From: Candidatus Tokpelaia sp. JSC189
GTDB lineage: Bacteria; Pseudomonadota; Alphaproteobacteria; Rhizobiales; Rhizobiaceae
NCBI GenBank assembly: GCA_003331045.1
Contig: QENA01000001.1
Location: 62,001-126,000, forward strand
Direction: 5' to 3'
DNA: 64,000 nucleotides
The position numbers were made by a program, and so were the translations under genes. Shown piece after piece: positions 1 through 8,626 of the stretch. How positions within the stretch are numbered: the first letter of the stretch is position 1; every line of letters starts with the position of its first letter. The notes under the pieces are model-generated. The model saw only the letters and a list, made by a program, of their open reading frames with translations, had not been told where the DNA came from and did no database searches.

Positions 1-273
1 GTATCCTGCAAGGCAGAGAATATCAGGCTTGTATTCGCGAAGATGTTCAAGAATATTTTCCTCATGTTGTTTTTTTGATAAAAAATTTTTCCGCTCAACA
101 ATATATATTGGGATATTCTTGTTTTTTGCTTTTTCGATCCCCGCAGCCCGCGGCTGATCTGAAATGACAGCGACAATACGTGCAGGATAATCAGGCGACT
201 CAGAAGCTTCTATTAGAGCTTCCATATTAGAACCGCTACCGGAAATGAAAATAATGATAGCCTTGTACTTCAT
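1..273 (-). CDS. purN: phosphoribosylglycinamide formyltransferase PurN (partial, C-terminus outside window)
   Basis: Only the first 91 codons are in the window; the gene runs off the left edge. The reading starts [20 protein letters not shown], where the GSGSNMEAL loop is the phosphate-binding signature of the GART family, and continues with a Rossmann-like [16 protein letters not shown] strand-loop. PurN transfers a formyl group from 10-formyl-THF to GAR in purine synthesis. Its ATG overlaps the purM stop codon in a 4-nt ATGA junction, so the two are almost certainly co-transcribed and translationally coupled, as in other Rhizobiales. Confidence 0.93.
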   Translation of the reverse strand, partial: MKYKAIIIFISGSGSNMEALIEASESPDYPARIVAVISDQPRAAGIEKAKNKNIPIYIVERKNFLSKKQHEENILEHLREYKPDILCLAGY

Positions 274-1352
274 AAATTAAGTTGCCCTTTATAAATAACA
301 CCTTCATTGCTTCGCTTTACAATGCTACCAATGTATATTACCTGTTCTCCGTTTTTCTTGAGATATTCCTTTATCATTGAAGCCTTGTTATGGCTGATAA
401 TAAGAACCATTCCTATACCACAGTTGAAGGTGCGCAGGAGCTCATGCTGAGTGATTTTCCCTTCGTGTGAAAGCCATGAAAAAACTCGTGGAACAATGAT
501 AGAAGGTAGGTTAATTTCAGCCGCCAGATTCTCTGGCAAAACACGGGGGATATTCTCAGGAAAGCCGCCTCCGGTAATATGAGCTAGTGCTTTAATGTCT
601 TCCTTTGTATTCAAGATGTCGAGAAGAGGGTGTACATAGATGCGTGTTGGTCTCAGTATCGCTTCTGCAAGAGAGAGGCCGTTAGCAAAAGGCGCTTCTT
701 CATCAAGTCGCAAACCACTTTGCGCAATAATCTGACGCACCAGTGAAAACCCATTGGAATGCAGGCCAGAAGACGCAATCCCCAGAATAACATCGCCTTC
801 ACAGATATTGGGGCGGGGCAATAATTTTGTCCGCTCGACAGCTCCTACAGAAAATCCTGCCAGATCATAATCGCCATTTGCATACATTCCTGGCATTTCT
901 GCAGTCTCGCCGCCAATAAGGGCAGTTCCTGCCTGCCTGCATCCTTCCGCTATGCCAGCAACAATTGTTGCTCCTTGATCAGGATCAAGTTTACCGGTAG
1001 CAAAATAATCAAGGAAAAACAAGGGTTCTGCCCCCTGAACCACTAGATCATTGACACACATGGCAACGAGGTCGATGCCCACGGTGTCATGTATACCTGC
1101 TTCTATAGCGATTTTAAGTTTTGTGCCAACACCATCACTGGTAGCAACCAAGATTGGATCTTCAAAACCAGCAGCTTTCAGGTCAAACAAACCTCCGAAA
1201 CCACCGATTTCGCTATTGGCACTTGGCCTTGCTGTTGTTTTTAAGGCTGCCTTGATCTTTTCCAACATACTATTACCGGCATCAATACTCACGCCAGACT
1301 GAGCATAAGTTAAACTGCATTCATATTTCTCACTGCTGATTATATCGCCCAT
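270..1352 (-). CDS. purM: phosphoribosylformylglycinamidine cyclo-ligase PurM
   Basis: Converts FGAM to AIR in purine synthesis. Diagnostic stretches include the N-terminal [38 protein letters not shown] (ATP/substrate loop), [11 protein letters not shown] and the late [15 protein letters not shown]. The frame is open back to an ATG at 1400, but the ATG at 1352 has a GAGGA Shine-Dalgarno 8 nt upstream and gives 360 residues, close to family length, so 1352 is preferred. It is the first gene of a purM-purN operon and is transcribed divergently from the permease gene that starts at 1534. Confidence 0.94.
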   Translation of the reverse strand: MGDIISSEKYECSLTYAQSGVSIDAGNSMLEKIKAALKTTARPSANSEIGGFGGLFDLKAAGFEDPILVATSDGVGTKLKIAIEAGIHDTVGIDLVAMCVNDLVVQGAEPLFFLDYFATGKLDPDQGATIVAGIAEGCRQAGTALIGGETAEMPGMYANGDYDLAGFSVGAVERTKLLPRPNICEGDVILGIASSGLHSNGFSLVRQIIAQSGLRLDEEAPFANGLSLAEAILRPTRIYVHPLLDILNTKEDIKALAHITGGGFPENIPRVLPENLAAEINLPSIIVPRVFSWLSHEGKITQHELLRTFNCGIGMVLIISHNKASMIKEYLKKNGEQVIYIGSIVKRSNEGVIYKGQLNL

Positions 1353-1533
1353 GGAAGCTGTCCTCGTCAGATAAGGGGCTTGTTTATGTTTATGTGACAT
1401 AGTTGAACTCTGTCGACAAGAGCGAACTTCTAATTACAATAAATAGAAATTATAAATGTATGCCTTGACCGCTGTCACGGAAGTTGCATATCTGATAGTC
1501 AGGAAGCCTGATTTAGGAGCCCGGAAAAATACG

Positions 1534-2754
1534 ATGAGCAAGCGCGATAAGCAAGATTTTTCCCGAAATGGCCAAGAAGATTTGCCAAAAAAAACCAAGA
1601 AGACAATGAAATCCGCCAAGAAGGCGAGCAGATCTTTACAGCAGCCGGTTAAATTGATAATTACTCCGTTAAACAGCCATATGCGTAAGGCATTCTTCTG
1701 GATTGGGATGCTTGCTTTTTTTATCGTTTTTTTGGTTGTTTTCAGCAATATCCTTCTTCCTTTTATTGTGGGACTTGTGTTCGCCTACTTTCTTAATCCT
1801 GTTGTAGAGTTTCTAGAGGTTATCGGCTTTTCCCGCCTGTGGGCCACAATGATGATTCTGGCTGTTTCTGTCATTGCTCTTGTCTTGGGGTTGCTTATCC
1901 TAGTTCCAATTCTAAGCGATCAGCTTTTTGGCTTCATTAAGAATGTGCCCGGCTATTTTAGTAGGCTTCAGGCCGTCGTGGCTGATCAGGACACAAGATG
2001 GCTGAGGGCTTATACCAGTATTGACATAAGCACCTTGGAGAGTAGCCTAAATTCGCTTATTAGCCAAGCCATAGAACTTATGAAAACTCTTCTGCCTTCC
2101 CTCTGGAATTCCGGAAAGGCTGTGATGAACGTGATAACGCTGTTCATCGTTGCCCCGGTTGTAACTTTTTATATGCTGCTTGACTGGGACAAAATGGTTG
2201 CAACGATCGATTCTTGGATTCCCCATAATCATCTAGAAACAGTCAGAAATATTTTCCGGCAAATGAATCGCGCCGTGGCAGGTTTTATTCGTGGGCAGAG
2301 CACAGTGTGTCTGATTCTTGCCAGTTACTATTCGATGTTTTTAACAATTGCTGGGCTTAATTTCGGCCTTTTGATTGGTTTTTTGATCGGGCTTATCATG
2401 TTTATTCCTTATATCGGTACAGCTATAGGGTTTGTAATGGCAATCGGCCTTGCTTGGGTGCAGTACTGGCCACATAATTGGCCGTGGATCGCGGTGATTG
2501 CCTGTATTTTTTTCATCGGCCAGTTTTTTGAAAGTTATGTATTGCAGCCTAAGCTTGTCGGCTCATCAGTTGGTTTGCATCCTGTCTGGCTCATGTTTGC
2601 GCTTTTTGCATTTGGCTCGCTTTTCGGATTTACGGGCATGTTGTTGGCGATTCCTGCAGCAGCGGTTGTAGGTGTGCTTGTTCGTTTTGCATTGAGTCGT
2701 TATTTGACTTCTTCCCTATATTATTCTCCTGATATGATGGAAGATTGTAAATGA
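1534..2754 (+). CDS. AI-2E family transporter / PerM-like permease
   Basis: A 406-residue integral membrane protein. After a charged, lysine-rich N-terminus of about 50 residues come paired hydrophobic helices (AFFWIGMLAFFIVFLVVF, LLPFIVGLVFAYFLNPVVEF), a more polar central region, and C-terminal helices holding the family-typical GTAIGFVMAIGLA, PKLVGSSVGLHPVWLMFALF and GFTGMLLAIPAAAVVG. This is the UPF0118/AI-2E exporter architecture; the substrate cannot be deduced. The frame is open from 1456, but ATG 1534 (MSKRDKQ) starts a normal charged N-terminus. It overlaps the hdaA-like gene by an ATGA junction. In relatives the same pair sits beside purMN. Confidence 0.85.
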   Translation: MSKRDKQDFSRNGQEDLPKKTKKTMKSAKKASRSLQQPVKLIITPLNSHMRKAFFWIGMLAFFIVFLVVFSNILLPFIVGLVFAYFLNPVVEFLEVIGFSRLWATMMILAVSVIALVLGLLILVPILSDQLFGFIKNVPGYFSRLQAVVADQDTRWLRAYTSIDISTLESSLNSLISQAIELMKTLLPSLWNSGKAVMNVITLFIVAPVVTFYMLLDWDKMVATIDSWIPHNHLETVRNIFRQMNRAVAGFIRGQSTVCLILASYYSMFLTIAGLNFGLLIGFLIGLIMFIPYIGTAIGFVMAIGLAWVQYWPHNWPWIAVIACIFFIGQFFESYVLQPKLVGSSVGLHPVWLMFALFAFGSLFGFTGMLLAIPAAAVVGVLVRFALSRYLTSSLYYSPDMMEDCK

Positions 2755-3455
2755 GTGTCAGACCACGGCAACTGCCATTAGCGCTCGAAACAGCAATTGG
2801 CTACAGTATTCATGATTTCGTTGTAACAGGGCCCAATAGCACAGCTTTTAAGTTTTTAAAGAGCTGGCCCCAATGGCCTTCGCCTCTTGTGGTGCTGGCA
2901 GGCCGCGAGGGATCGGGGAAAAGTCACCTTGCAGCTATCTGGGCAGCGCAAAGCTTTGCAGTGCAGTTTGATAAAAAGCGACTGGATCCAGCAATTGAGG
3001 CGGCCTCCCAAGGAATTCCTGTTTTGCTTGAGGATATGGCACCCGGTTGCTTTGATGAAACAGAGCTATTTCATCTGATTAATGTGGTGCAGCAAGGACA
3101 GGTGAATTTTCCGCTTGGTTCCCTGCTTATGACATCGCGACTGCGGCCTGCAGACTGGCAGATAAAGTTGTTAGATTTGGCATCGCGACTCAAGGCTATT
3201 TCCTTGATAGAGATCAGCCCGCCGGATGATGCATTGCTGAATGCTATCATGGCCAAGCTGTTTGCTGATCGACAACTGGTTATTGAGTCCCAGCTTATCT
3301 CCTATGTGCTTAACCGGATAGAGCGTTGTCCGGCCAAGATGATAGAGTTTGTAAAACGGGTAGATCGCATAGCACTGGAACAGAAAAGTAAGATAACACG
3401 CCAGCTGGTGATAGATGTTCTTGCCAGCATGCAGATGGATACTGATCCTACGTAA
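2751..3455 (+). CDS. hdaA: HdaA-like DnaA-homologous regulator of replication initiation
   Basis: A 234-residue DnaA paralogue: AAA+ core without the C-terminal DnaA DNA-binding domain. It opens with the short RQLPLALE clamp-binding-like segment typical of Hda/HdaA, then a Walker A loop GREGSGKSHLA near residues 49-59, a Walker B-like VLLEDMAP, and a sensor region (GSLLMTSRLRPADW). In Caulobacter, HdaA works with the sliding clamp to promote DnaA-ATP hydrolysis. It is translationally coupled to the upstream permease. In many relatives ppk/ppx follow; here tRNA-Pro follows and no trace of ppk is seen. Confidence 0.82.
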   Translation: MSVRPRQLPLALETAIGYSIHDFVVTGPNSTAFKFLKSWPQWPSPLVVLAGREGSGKSHLAAIWAAQSFAVQFDKKRLDPAIEAASQGIPVLLEDMAPGCFDETELFHLINVVQQGQVNFPLGSLLMTSRLRPADWQIKLLDLASRLKAISLIEISPPDDALLNAIMAKLFADRQLVIESQLISYVLNRIERCPAKMIEFVKRVDRIALEQKSKITRQLVIDVLASMQMDTDPT

Positions 3456-3558
3456 ATAATTCTAAAACATAGTGTGCTACATTATTAAAGAGTAAAAAAG
3501 CGTTTTGGACTTGCGTTTGGATACAGAAAATTTTATTGGAAGTGAGGTTTTTCTATGT

Positions 3559-3635
3559 CGGAGCGTAGCGCAGTCTGGTAGCGCACCTGATTTGGGATCA
3601 GGGGGTCGTAGGTTCGAATCCTATCGCTCCGACCA
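3559..3635 (+). tRNA. tRNA-Pro (anticodon TGG)
   Basis: A 77-nt cloverleaf. The acceptor stem CGGAGCG pairs with CGCTCCG, the anticodon loop TTTGGGA carries TGG, the T-arm is GGTTCGAATCC, and the CCA end is encoded. Confidence 0.95.
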
Positions 3636-3716
3636 TTTTCTCGTGAGAGAAAACTGTTCTCATAAAAATTTAAAGAGGGGGAAGGGAGTTTATGGCATCT
3701 TTAGAGGATCTTGATC

Positions 3717-4022
3717 ATGGTTGCACGTATTTACAGTCCTGCTAAAACTGCTATGCAGTCCGGTAAAGCTAAGACGAATTTCTGGCTTTTAGAGTATGAA
3801 CCGGAAACGGCCATGCTAATCGAGCCCCTAATGGGTTATACATCAAGCAGTGATGTAAAAAGCCAGATTGCACTACGTTTTTGTACCAAAGAAGAGGCTG
3901 TTGCTTTTGCGTGCAGATATGGAATTGTTTACCGGCTGGAGGAGCTGCATAAACTGAAACGACGCAAGATTTCCTATTCGGATAATTTCCGGACAGACCG
4001 CAAGCAACCTTGGACACACTAA
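3717..4022 (+). CDS. NADH dehydrogenase (complex I) accessory subunit, NDUFS4/ETC complex I family
   Basis: A small 101-residue protein matching the ETC complex I subunit family (NDUFS4, 18 kDa): it begins VARIYSPAKTAMQSG, then WLLEYEPETAMLIEPLMGY, and has EEAVAFACRYGIVYRL near the end, the typical 'A..YA...G..Y' helix. The family is an accessory subunit at the NADH-oxidising arm of alphaproteobacterial and mitochondrial complex I. The ATG at 3717 is chosen over an in-frame TTG at 3711 because family members start with a short M-x-A-R-I-Y; AGAGG lies upstream. It is monocistronic between two tRNA genes. Confidence 0.85.
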   Translation: MVARIYSPAKTAMQSGKAKTNFWLLEYEPETAMLIEPLMGYTSSSDVKSQIALRFCTKEEAVAFACRYGIVYRLEELHKLKRRKISYSDNFRTDRKQPWTH

Positions 4023-4076
4023 TTTTATATCTGATCCTTTGCAAGGAACACGTATACAATTTTGTCTTAACCAACA

Positions 4077-4153
4077 GACCCTATAGCTCAATCGGATAGA
4101 GCAGCGGTCTTCTAAACCGCAGGTTGCGTGTTCGAGTCACGCTAGGGTCGCCA
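4077..4153 (+). tRNA. tRNA-Arg (anticodon TCT)
   Basis: A 77-nt cloverleaf. Acceptor stem GACCCTA pairs with TAGGGTC, the anticodon loop CTTCTAA holds TCT, the T-loop is GTTCGAGTC, discriminator G is followed by encoded CCA. Confidence 0.94.
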
Positions 4154-5211
4154 TCTTGGAAAACCATTATGTGAGAATTGGCCCCGTCAATCCTTGCAGC
4201 CAATGCAGTGCTCGACTCTTGGCTGCTTAATGCGACTCAAATGGCCTCAGTCTTAAGACATCCAGAAGACATGCCACAAACGTTATCGACCAAACTGTTC
4301 ACCTTCCTGAGACCCACAGTACTTGGCAGGTCATTGAACAAGCCGGATTGCGCACGCTTATACCAAAAACCCAAAGGATAGCTTGGTTGATTGCGAATAC
4401 ATAATGATAACTAGCTTACCGAATCGATTTTCTTGATGCAAAATCTTTAAGGCTGCAATTGCTTGTTAAGGTATTATCAAGGTCATTGAGAAAAATTCAA
4501 TTTTCATTTCCAATAATATCAGGATAAAAAACATTCTACACTCTTTTATCTATAAAATACTTAGTAGCATATGGAAATATTGTCTTTAGATATTTTTGGG
4601 AATAGCGCTTGAGATAGCTTTATAAGATTTTTTATTTCTATATTATACTTCTATTTTCTGGAAGAATTTATTGTATTTTCGTATATTTGAAGCGTTTTTT
4701 ATTCCGTTTTAGGGCAGCTATAATAACAGGCTCTTGACGACTAGCGCGCAATATTCAAAAAGTATGCTCCCGCCAATTAGGCTGTGGTTTGGAAATAATT
4801 TTATGATAAAGATGCAAAGTCGCTCTGTAAAAAACCTGGGTTGGTTCATATTGCCTCTGATTATTGCTGGTTGCATTTAATGACTAAAGAGTTTCGGAGC
4901 ATTTGTCAGCAGGAAAACAACCGCATGAGCATTTATCCCCGTTTTCAGACGGATCTTATGCTGAAACAGCACAAATTCACCAAGGGAGATAAAGAGTGTT
5001 TGACAAAAGAGCTTGAAGCAATTCCCAAAGTTTGCGCTTTCTCCAACCTGCATTCAAAGTCAAAAGCTGTACCAAACAGTACAAAATTGGAGGAAGACAC
5101 AAACCGCGAAATGAAAAATACTCAGGGAGATCAAGAAAAACAGGTAGGTATGATTTAGTTTAAAAAATTATTACCCAATAAAAATTAGTTTAAAAAAATC
5201 AAGGTTTTATT
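4154..5211. other. 1.06 kb without a recognisable intact gene
   Basis: The stretch between tRNA-Arg and alaC is AT-rich with no ORF I can assign. Two weak open frames exist (4178-4381, 67 codons, and 4841-5158, 105 codons from a TTG), neither with a family signature. From about 4272 to 4402 another frame reads like protein (for example TVHLPETHSTWQVIEQAG), which may be the tail of a decayed gene; I cannot name it. No integrase or attachment duplication of the tRNA-Arg 3' end was seen. Confidence 0.5.
4803..4880 (+). pseudogene. possible lipoprotein signal-peptide remnant
   Basis: A 25-codon open frame reads MIKMQSRSVKNLGWFILPLI followed by IAGC and a stop one residue later. A short basic start, a hydrophobic run and an IAGC lipobox are the signature of a lipoprotein signal peptide, but the mature protein is missing. 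It could be the 5' stub of a decayed lipoprotein gene upstream of alaC. The downstream 105-codon frame (to 5158) is in another phase and could be its continuation after a frameshift; this is inference. Confidence 0.3.
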
Positions 5212-6408
5212 ATGTCAGAAGAGTTTCATAAAATCCGTCGCCTCCCTCCCTATGTCTTTGAGCAGGTCAATCATCTTAAAAGAATGGCGCGTTCGGCGGG
5301 TGCAGATATTATTGATCTAGGCATGGGCAATCCTGATCTACCAACTCCGCAAAGCATTGTCGATAAACTTTGTGAAGTGATACAGGACCAAAGAACACAT
5401 CGCTATTCTGCTTCCAAGGGCATTCCAGGGCTGCGTCGCGCTCAGGCTCATTATTATGAGCGCCGCTTCGGTGTAAAGCTCAATGCTGATACGCAGGTGG
5501 TTGCAACGCTTGGTTCCAAGGAAGGTTTTGCTAACATGGCACAGGCGATTACCGCACCTGGTGATGTAGTGCTCTGTCCTGACCCGACTTATCCAATCCA
5601 TTCCTTCGGTTTTATTATGTCTGGGGGAGTGATCCGCTCCATGCCAGCTTTGCCGGATGAAAATTTTATGCAAGCGCTTGACCGTGCCGTGCGCCATTCC
5701 ATTCCTAGGCCTCTGGCAGTCATTCTTAATTATCCTTCAAATCCGACAGCATATCTTGCTACGATTGACTTTTACAAAGATGTAGTCATTTTTGCAAGAA
5801 AACATGATATTATTCTACTGTCCGATCTTGCTTATGCAGAGATTTATTTTAATGAAAATCCCCCCCCTTCCGTTTTACAGGTGCCAGGAGCTATGGATGT
5901 GGCGGTTGAATTTACATCTATGTCAAAGACCTTCTCCATGCCTGGTTGGCGCATAGGGTTTGCTGTTGGCAATGAGCGGCTGATTGCAGCTCTGACCCGT
6001 GTTAAATCCTATCTTGATTATGGCGCTTTTACGCCGGTTCAGGTTGCAGCAACAGCTGCTCTGAATGGTGATGGCTCAGATATTGCCCAAGTTCGTTCCA
6101 TATATGAAAAGCGGCGTGATGTGATGGTGGAAAGTTTTGCCCGGGCGGGTTGGGATATCCCACCGCCGGTAGCGACCATGTTTGCTTGGGCACCGATACC
6201 AAAACGTTTCAGGCATCTAGGCTCGCTCGGCTTTTCAAAACTTTTAATTGAAAATGCTGATTTAGCAGTCGCTCCGGGTATAGGGTTTGGGGAACATGGT
6301 GATGATCATGTACGTATCGCATTGGTTGAAAATGAGCATCGCTTGCGCCAAGCTGCACGTAGTATAAAACGTTTCTTTTCAGCGGATGAAAAATGGGGCA
6401 AGAGATAA
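5212..6408 (+). CDS. alaC: class I/II PLP aminotransferase (AlaC / LL-DAP aminotransferase-like)
   Basis: A 398-residue fold-type I aminotransferase. It begins FHKIRRLPPYVFEQVNHLK, typical of the AlaC/AlaT group, with DLGMGNPDLPTP, the substrate-site tyrosine region HRYSASKGIPGLR, NYPSNPTA and the PLP lysine at K239 in SMSKTFSMPGWRIGF. In Rhizobiales this gene is often labelled LL-diaminopimelate or alanine aminotransferase; the sequence alone does not fix the amino-group donor. Its stop lies one base before the hom start (TAATATG), so the two form an operon and probably share a role in aspartate-family or alanine metabolism. Confidence 0.88.
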   Translation: MSEEFHKIRRLPPYVFEQVNHLKRMARSAGADIIDLGMGNPDLPTPQSIVDKLCEVIQDQRTHRYSASKGIPGLRRAQAHYYERRFGVKLNADTQVVATLGSKEGFANMAQAITAPGDVVLCPDPTYPIHSFGFIMSGGVIRSMPALPDENFMQALDRAVRHSIPRPLAVILNYPSNPTAYLATIDFYKDVVIFARKHDIILLSDLAYAEIYFNENPPPSVLQVPGAMDVAVEFTSMSKTFSMPGWRIGFAVGNERLIAALTRVKSYLDYGAFTPVQVAATAALNGDGSDIAQVRSIYEKRRDVMVESFARAGWDIPPPVATMFAWAPIPKRFRHLGSLGFSKLLIENADLAVAPGIGFGEHGDDHVRIALVENEHRLRQAARSIKRFFSADEKWGKR

Positions 6409-6409
6409 T

Positions 6410-7726
6410 ATGAGTGAAGCGTTACGCATTGGCATTGCCGGCTTGGGAACTGTCGGCAGTGCGGTAATCCGTCTTTTTGATGAAAAAGTAGAAATGCTGA
6501 CACGCCAGTATGGGTGTCCAGTCCAGATTGTTGCCGTCAGTGCGCGCAATCGCAGCCGTGAGCGTAATATTAATGTTAATTCCTTTATTTGGTATGATAG
6601 TCCTGAAGAACTCGCTGTATCGGCTGATATTGATGTTTTTGTTGAATTGATTGGTGGTGAAACTGGATCTGCCTGTCGTGCAATTAAACTGGCATTGGAA
6701 GCAGGGCACCATGTAGTAACAGCAAACAAAGCTCTTCTTGCCCGCCATGGTGTGGAGCTTGCACAACTAGCGGAAAGCAAGGGCTTGCTTCTGAATTTTG
6801 AAGCCGCCGTTGCCGGCGGTATCCCGGTTATCAAAGTTTTACGGGAATCGCTATCAGGCAGTTCAATATCCCGCATTTACGGGATATTGAACGGCACCTG
6901 TAACTATATTCTGACACAGATGGAAGAAGAGGGACTCTCTTTTGAAGAATGCCTGAAAAATGCTCAGGCTTTGGGATATGCTGAATCTGATCCGACATTT
7001 GATATTGAGGGAAATGACACAGCCCATAAGCTTGCGCTTCTGACGAGCCTTGCTTTTGGCACGATTATTTCTCCTGAAAATATTTATGTTGAAGGAATCA
7101 GCAATATTTCGCTGGCTGATATCCGTATGGCAGATGAGCTTGGTTATCGTATCAAACTTCTGGGTGTAGCAGTGAAAACCGATACAGGTATTGAACAGCG
7201 CGTTCATCCGACAATGGTGCCAACATCTTCGGTTATCGCCCAAGTAAAAGGTGTTACCAATGCTGTTGCGATTGAGACTGATCTTCTGGGTGAACTACTT
7301 CTTTCAGGTGCCGGTGCGGGAGGAAATGCAACAGCTTCAGCAGTTATTGGTGATATTGCCGATATTGCTAAGTCGCATCTTTGTTTTCAGCATGGACCCG
7401 TTTTTGGCACTCCGGCAAATGCGCTAAAACCATATATAAAAGCAGCAGTTCGCTTTCATGCTGGCGGTTATTTTATCCGGCTTGGTGTTTATGATCGTAC
7501 AGGCGTTTTTGCTTCTCTTGCCAAACGGATGGCAGAGAATGATATATTATTGAAATCAATTGTTCAGCAGCCGGTTGTTGAAACACAGGCACAGGGAACG
7601 AAGACTATTGTGCTTATAACACATCAGACAGCAGAAGCGGCAGTGCGCAGAGCATTGGCGGCAATCACACAGGATGGCAATCTGGTTGATAAAGCACAGA
7701 TAATCAGAATTGAACGCTTTTCCTAA
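6410..7726 (+). CDS. hom: homoserine dehydrogenase
   Basis: A 438-residue enzyme reducing aspartate semialdehyde to homoserine, the branch toward threonine and methionine. It has the N-terminal NAD(P)-binding loop IGIAGLGTVGSAVIRL, TANKALLARHG, the catalytic core NFEAAVAGGIPVIK, YGILNGTCNYILTQM and ALGYAESDPTFDIEGNDTAHK, and a C-terminal ACT domain (about residues 350-430: YFIRLGVYDRTGVFASLA) for feedback control by threonine. ATG 6410 immediately follows the alaC stop, so it is preferred over an in-frame ATG at 6386 inside alaC. In relatives glpX then recJ follow; here glpX is absent and a transposase remnant lies between. Confidence 0.95.
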   Translation: MSEALRIGIAGLGTVGSAVIRLFDEKVEMLTRQYGCPVQIVAVSARNRSRERNINVNSFIWYDSPEELAVSADIDVFVELIGGETGSACRAIKLALEAGHHVVTANKALLARHGVELAQLAESKGLLLNFEAAVAGGIPVIKVLRESLSGSSISRIYGILNGTCNYILTQMEEEGLSFEECLKNAQALGYAESDPTFDIEGNDTAHKLALLTSLAFGTIISPENIYVEGISNISLADIRMADELGYRIKLLGVAVKTDTGIEQRVHPTMVPTSSVIAQVKGVTNAVAIETDLLGELLLSGAGAGGNATASAVIGDIADIAKSHLCFQHGPVFGTPANALKPYIKAAVRFHAGGYFIRLGVYDRTGVFASLAKRMAENDILLKSIVQQPVVETQAQGTKTIVLITHQTAEAAVRRALAAITQDGNLVDKAQIIRIERFS

Positions 7727-7902
7727 ATATAAGATCGGACGTGGCATATACCTCTTAATCTGTAGGAGGTAGGTGGGAATTATATAATATTTTGTTTTTT
7801 CTTAATTTTATGAAGGAATTAGTTTAATTTCCATGAAATTATTTTATGTTTAGGCTATAAAGTAGAAATTCAGCCGATGGTCAATGATTATTGATCCTGG
7901 TT

Positions 7903-8183
7903 TTAAAACGCCGTAATTGCTTGCCCCGGTTTAAAAGTAAAGGTGCGCGCGACAGTTTCCGCTACGCAGATACTAAGGAAGTCAAGCTGGATGGAGCGAA
8001 TAGGCTCGTATTCGTGCCCAAGTTGGGCTAGGGGCCGGTATGTGGCATATTCCTAAAGGATAACCGTCAGATACAATCCGGATGGTTGGCGCAATCAACA
8101 TTTTGAGGGCCGGATATGCCCGGTTAACCTGTGAAATGAACCATGCTAGTCAAGGGAGCAGAAATAGGAACCCGCTAAGGTAA
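7903..8183 (+). pseudogene. tnpB: IS200/IS605-family TnpB (OrfB) pseudogene remnant
   Basis: Two frames recall TnpB. From 7903 one reads LPRFKSKGARDSFRYAD, then KLDGANRLVFVPKLG before a TAG at 8029; this matches the central TnpB segment (RFK.KG..DSFRY...LD..N..LFLPKLGW). After a gap and a phase change, 8085-8183 reads MVGAINILRAGYARLTCEMN, the TnpB C-terminus (..GA.NILRAGHARLACE.N). The RuvC-like middle and zinc-ribbon region are deleted, so the protein is dead. TnpB is the RNA-guided nuclease of IS200/IS605 elements. No matching tnpA or intact IS ends were seen. Confidence 0.72.
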
Positions 8184-8425
8184 TTCAGCTAAGCAGAAAT
8201 GCAAAGTTGGACGGACCAAGAAGCCTTACGCCTAAAACGGGAAAGAATATCAACCAGAGTTTTAAGAGAAATAATCAGAATTTGCTTTTGGTCGAGCAAA
8301 GAATAGATACCTTGGAGGTAGGCTTCTGTGATGCAAAATGAGATTTTATAGGCTTTTCTGCGAGTCTGCTTCAATCGCTTCCCCCATAATTTATGAAGTC
8401 TTAAATTTCCAATGATCTCCTGCTC

Positions 8426-8558
8426 CTTAAGATTTTTAATTTTTTGTTACCTAATCTCACATAAATCCAGAAATTTTTCCATGAGTAAACAGAATAAAGC
8501 AGAGTGATAAAGATCAAAATGAGATGCTACGGCGTAATCAGAAATTTATGCTGATTTT
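8426..8558. repeat. arm A of a ~133-135 bp inverted repeat (partner 28067-28201)
   Basis: The reverse complement of this segment aligns with 28067-28201 with about ten differences (eight substitutions, two single-base gaps by hand count), roughly 92% identity. It is non-coding in every frame I read. It lies about 240 bp beyond a tnpB remnant, as does its partner, which suggests a dispersed element linked to the same IS family or a MITE-like repeat. Confidence 0.88.
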
Positions 8559-8626
8559 TATTTATTTAAATGAAAATTTCTTATATCTCTTTGGATTATT
8601 TTTTAACTATGTTAAGCGGTTAGTTC

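Larger units (their letters stand above)
7727..8626. other. 900-bp degraded intergenic region between hom and recJ
   Basis: This gap holds no intact gene. It contains a decayed tnpB fragment (7903-8183) and one arm of a long inverted repeat (8426-8558), both listed separately. The rest is AT-rich with no assignable reading frame. In many Rhizobiales glpX (class II fructose-1,6-bisphosphatase) lies between hom and recJ; I find no trace of it. Confidence 0.6.

Noticed and set aside
3505-3714. 69-codon ORF spanning tRNA-Pro
   Set aside because: The reading passes straight through the tRNA cloverleaf, so it is an artefact.
4178-4381. 67-codon ORF after tRNA-Arg as an integrase or phage gene
   Set aside because: No integrase motif, no duplicated tRNA end, and composition is not protein-like; kept only as part of the gap.
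7921-8230. Group II intron domain at the hom-recJ gap
   Set aside because: The GTGCG start and structured look suggested it, but no domain V was found and the reading frames match TnpB better.
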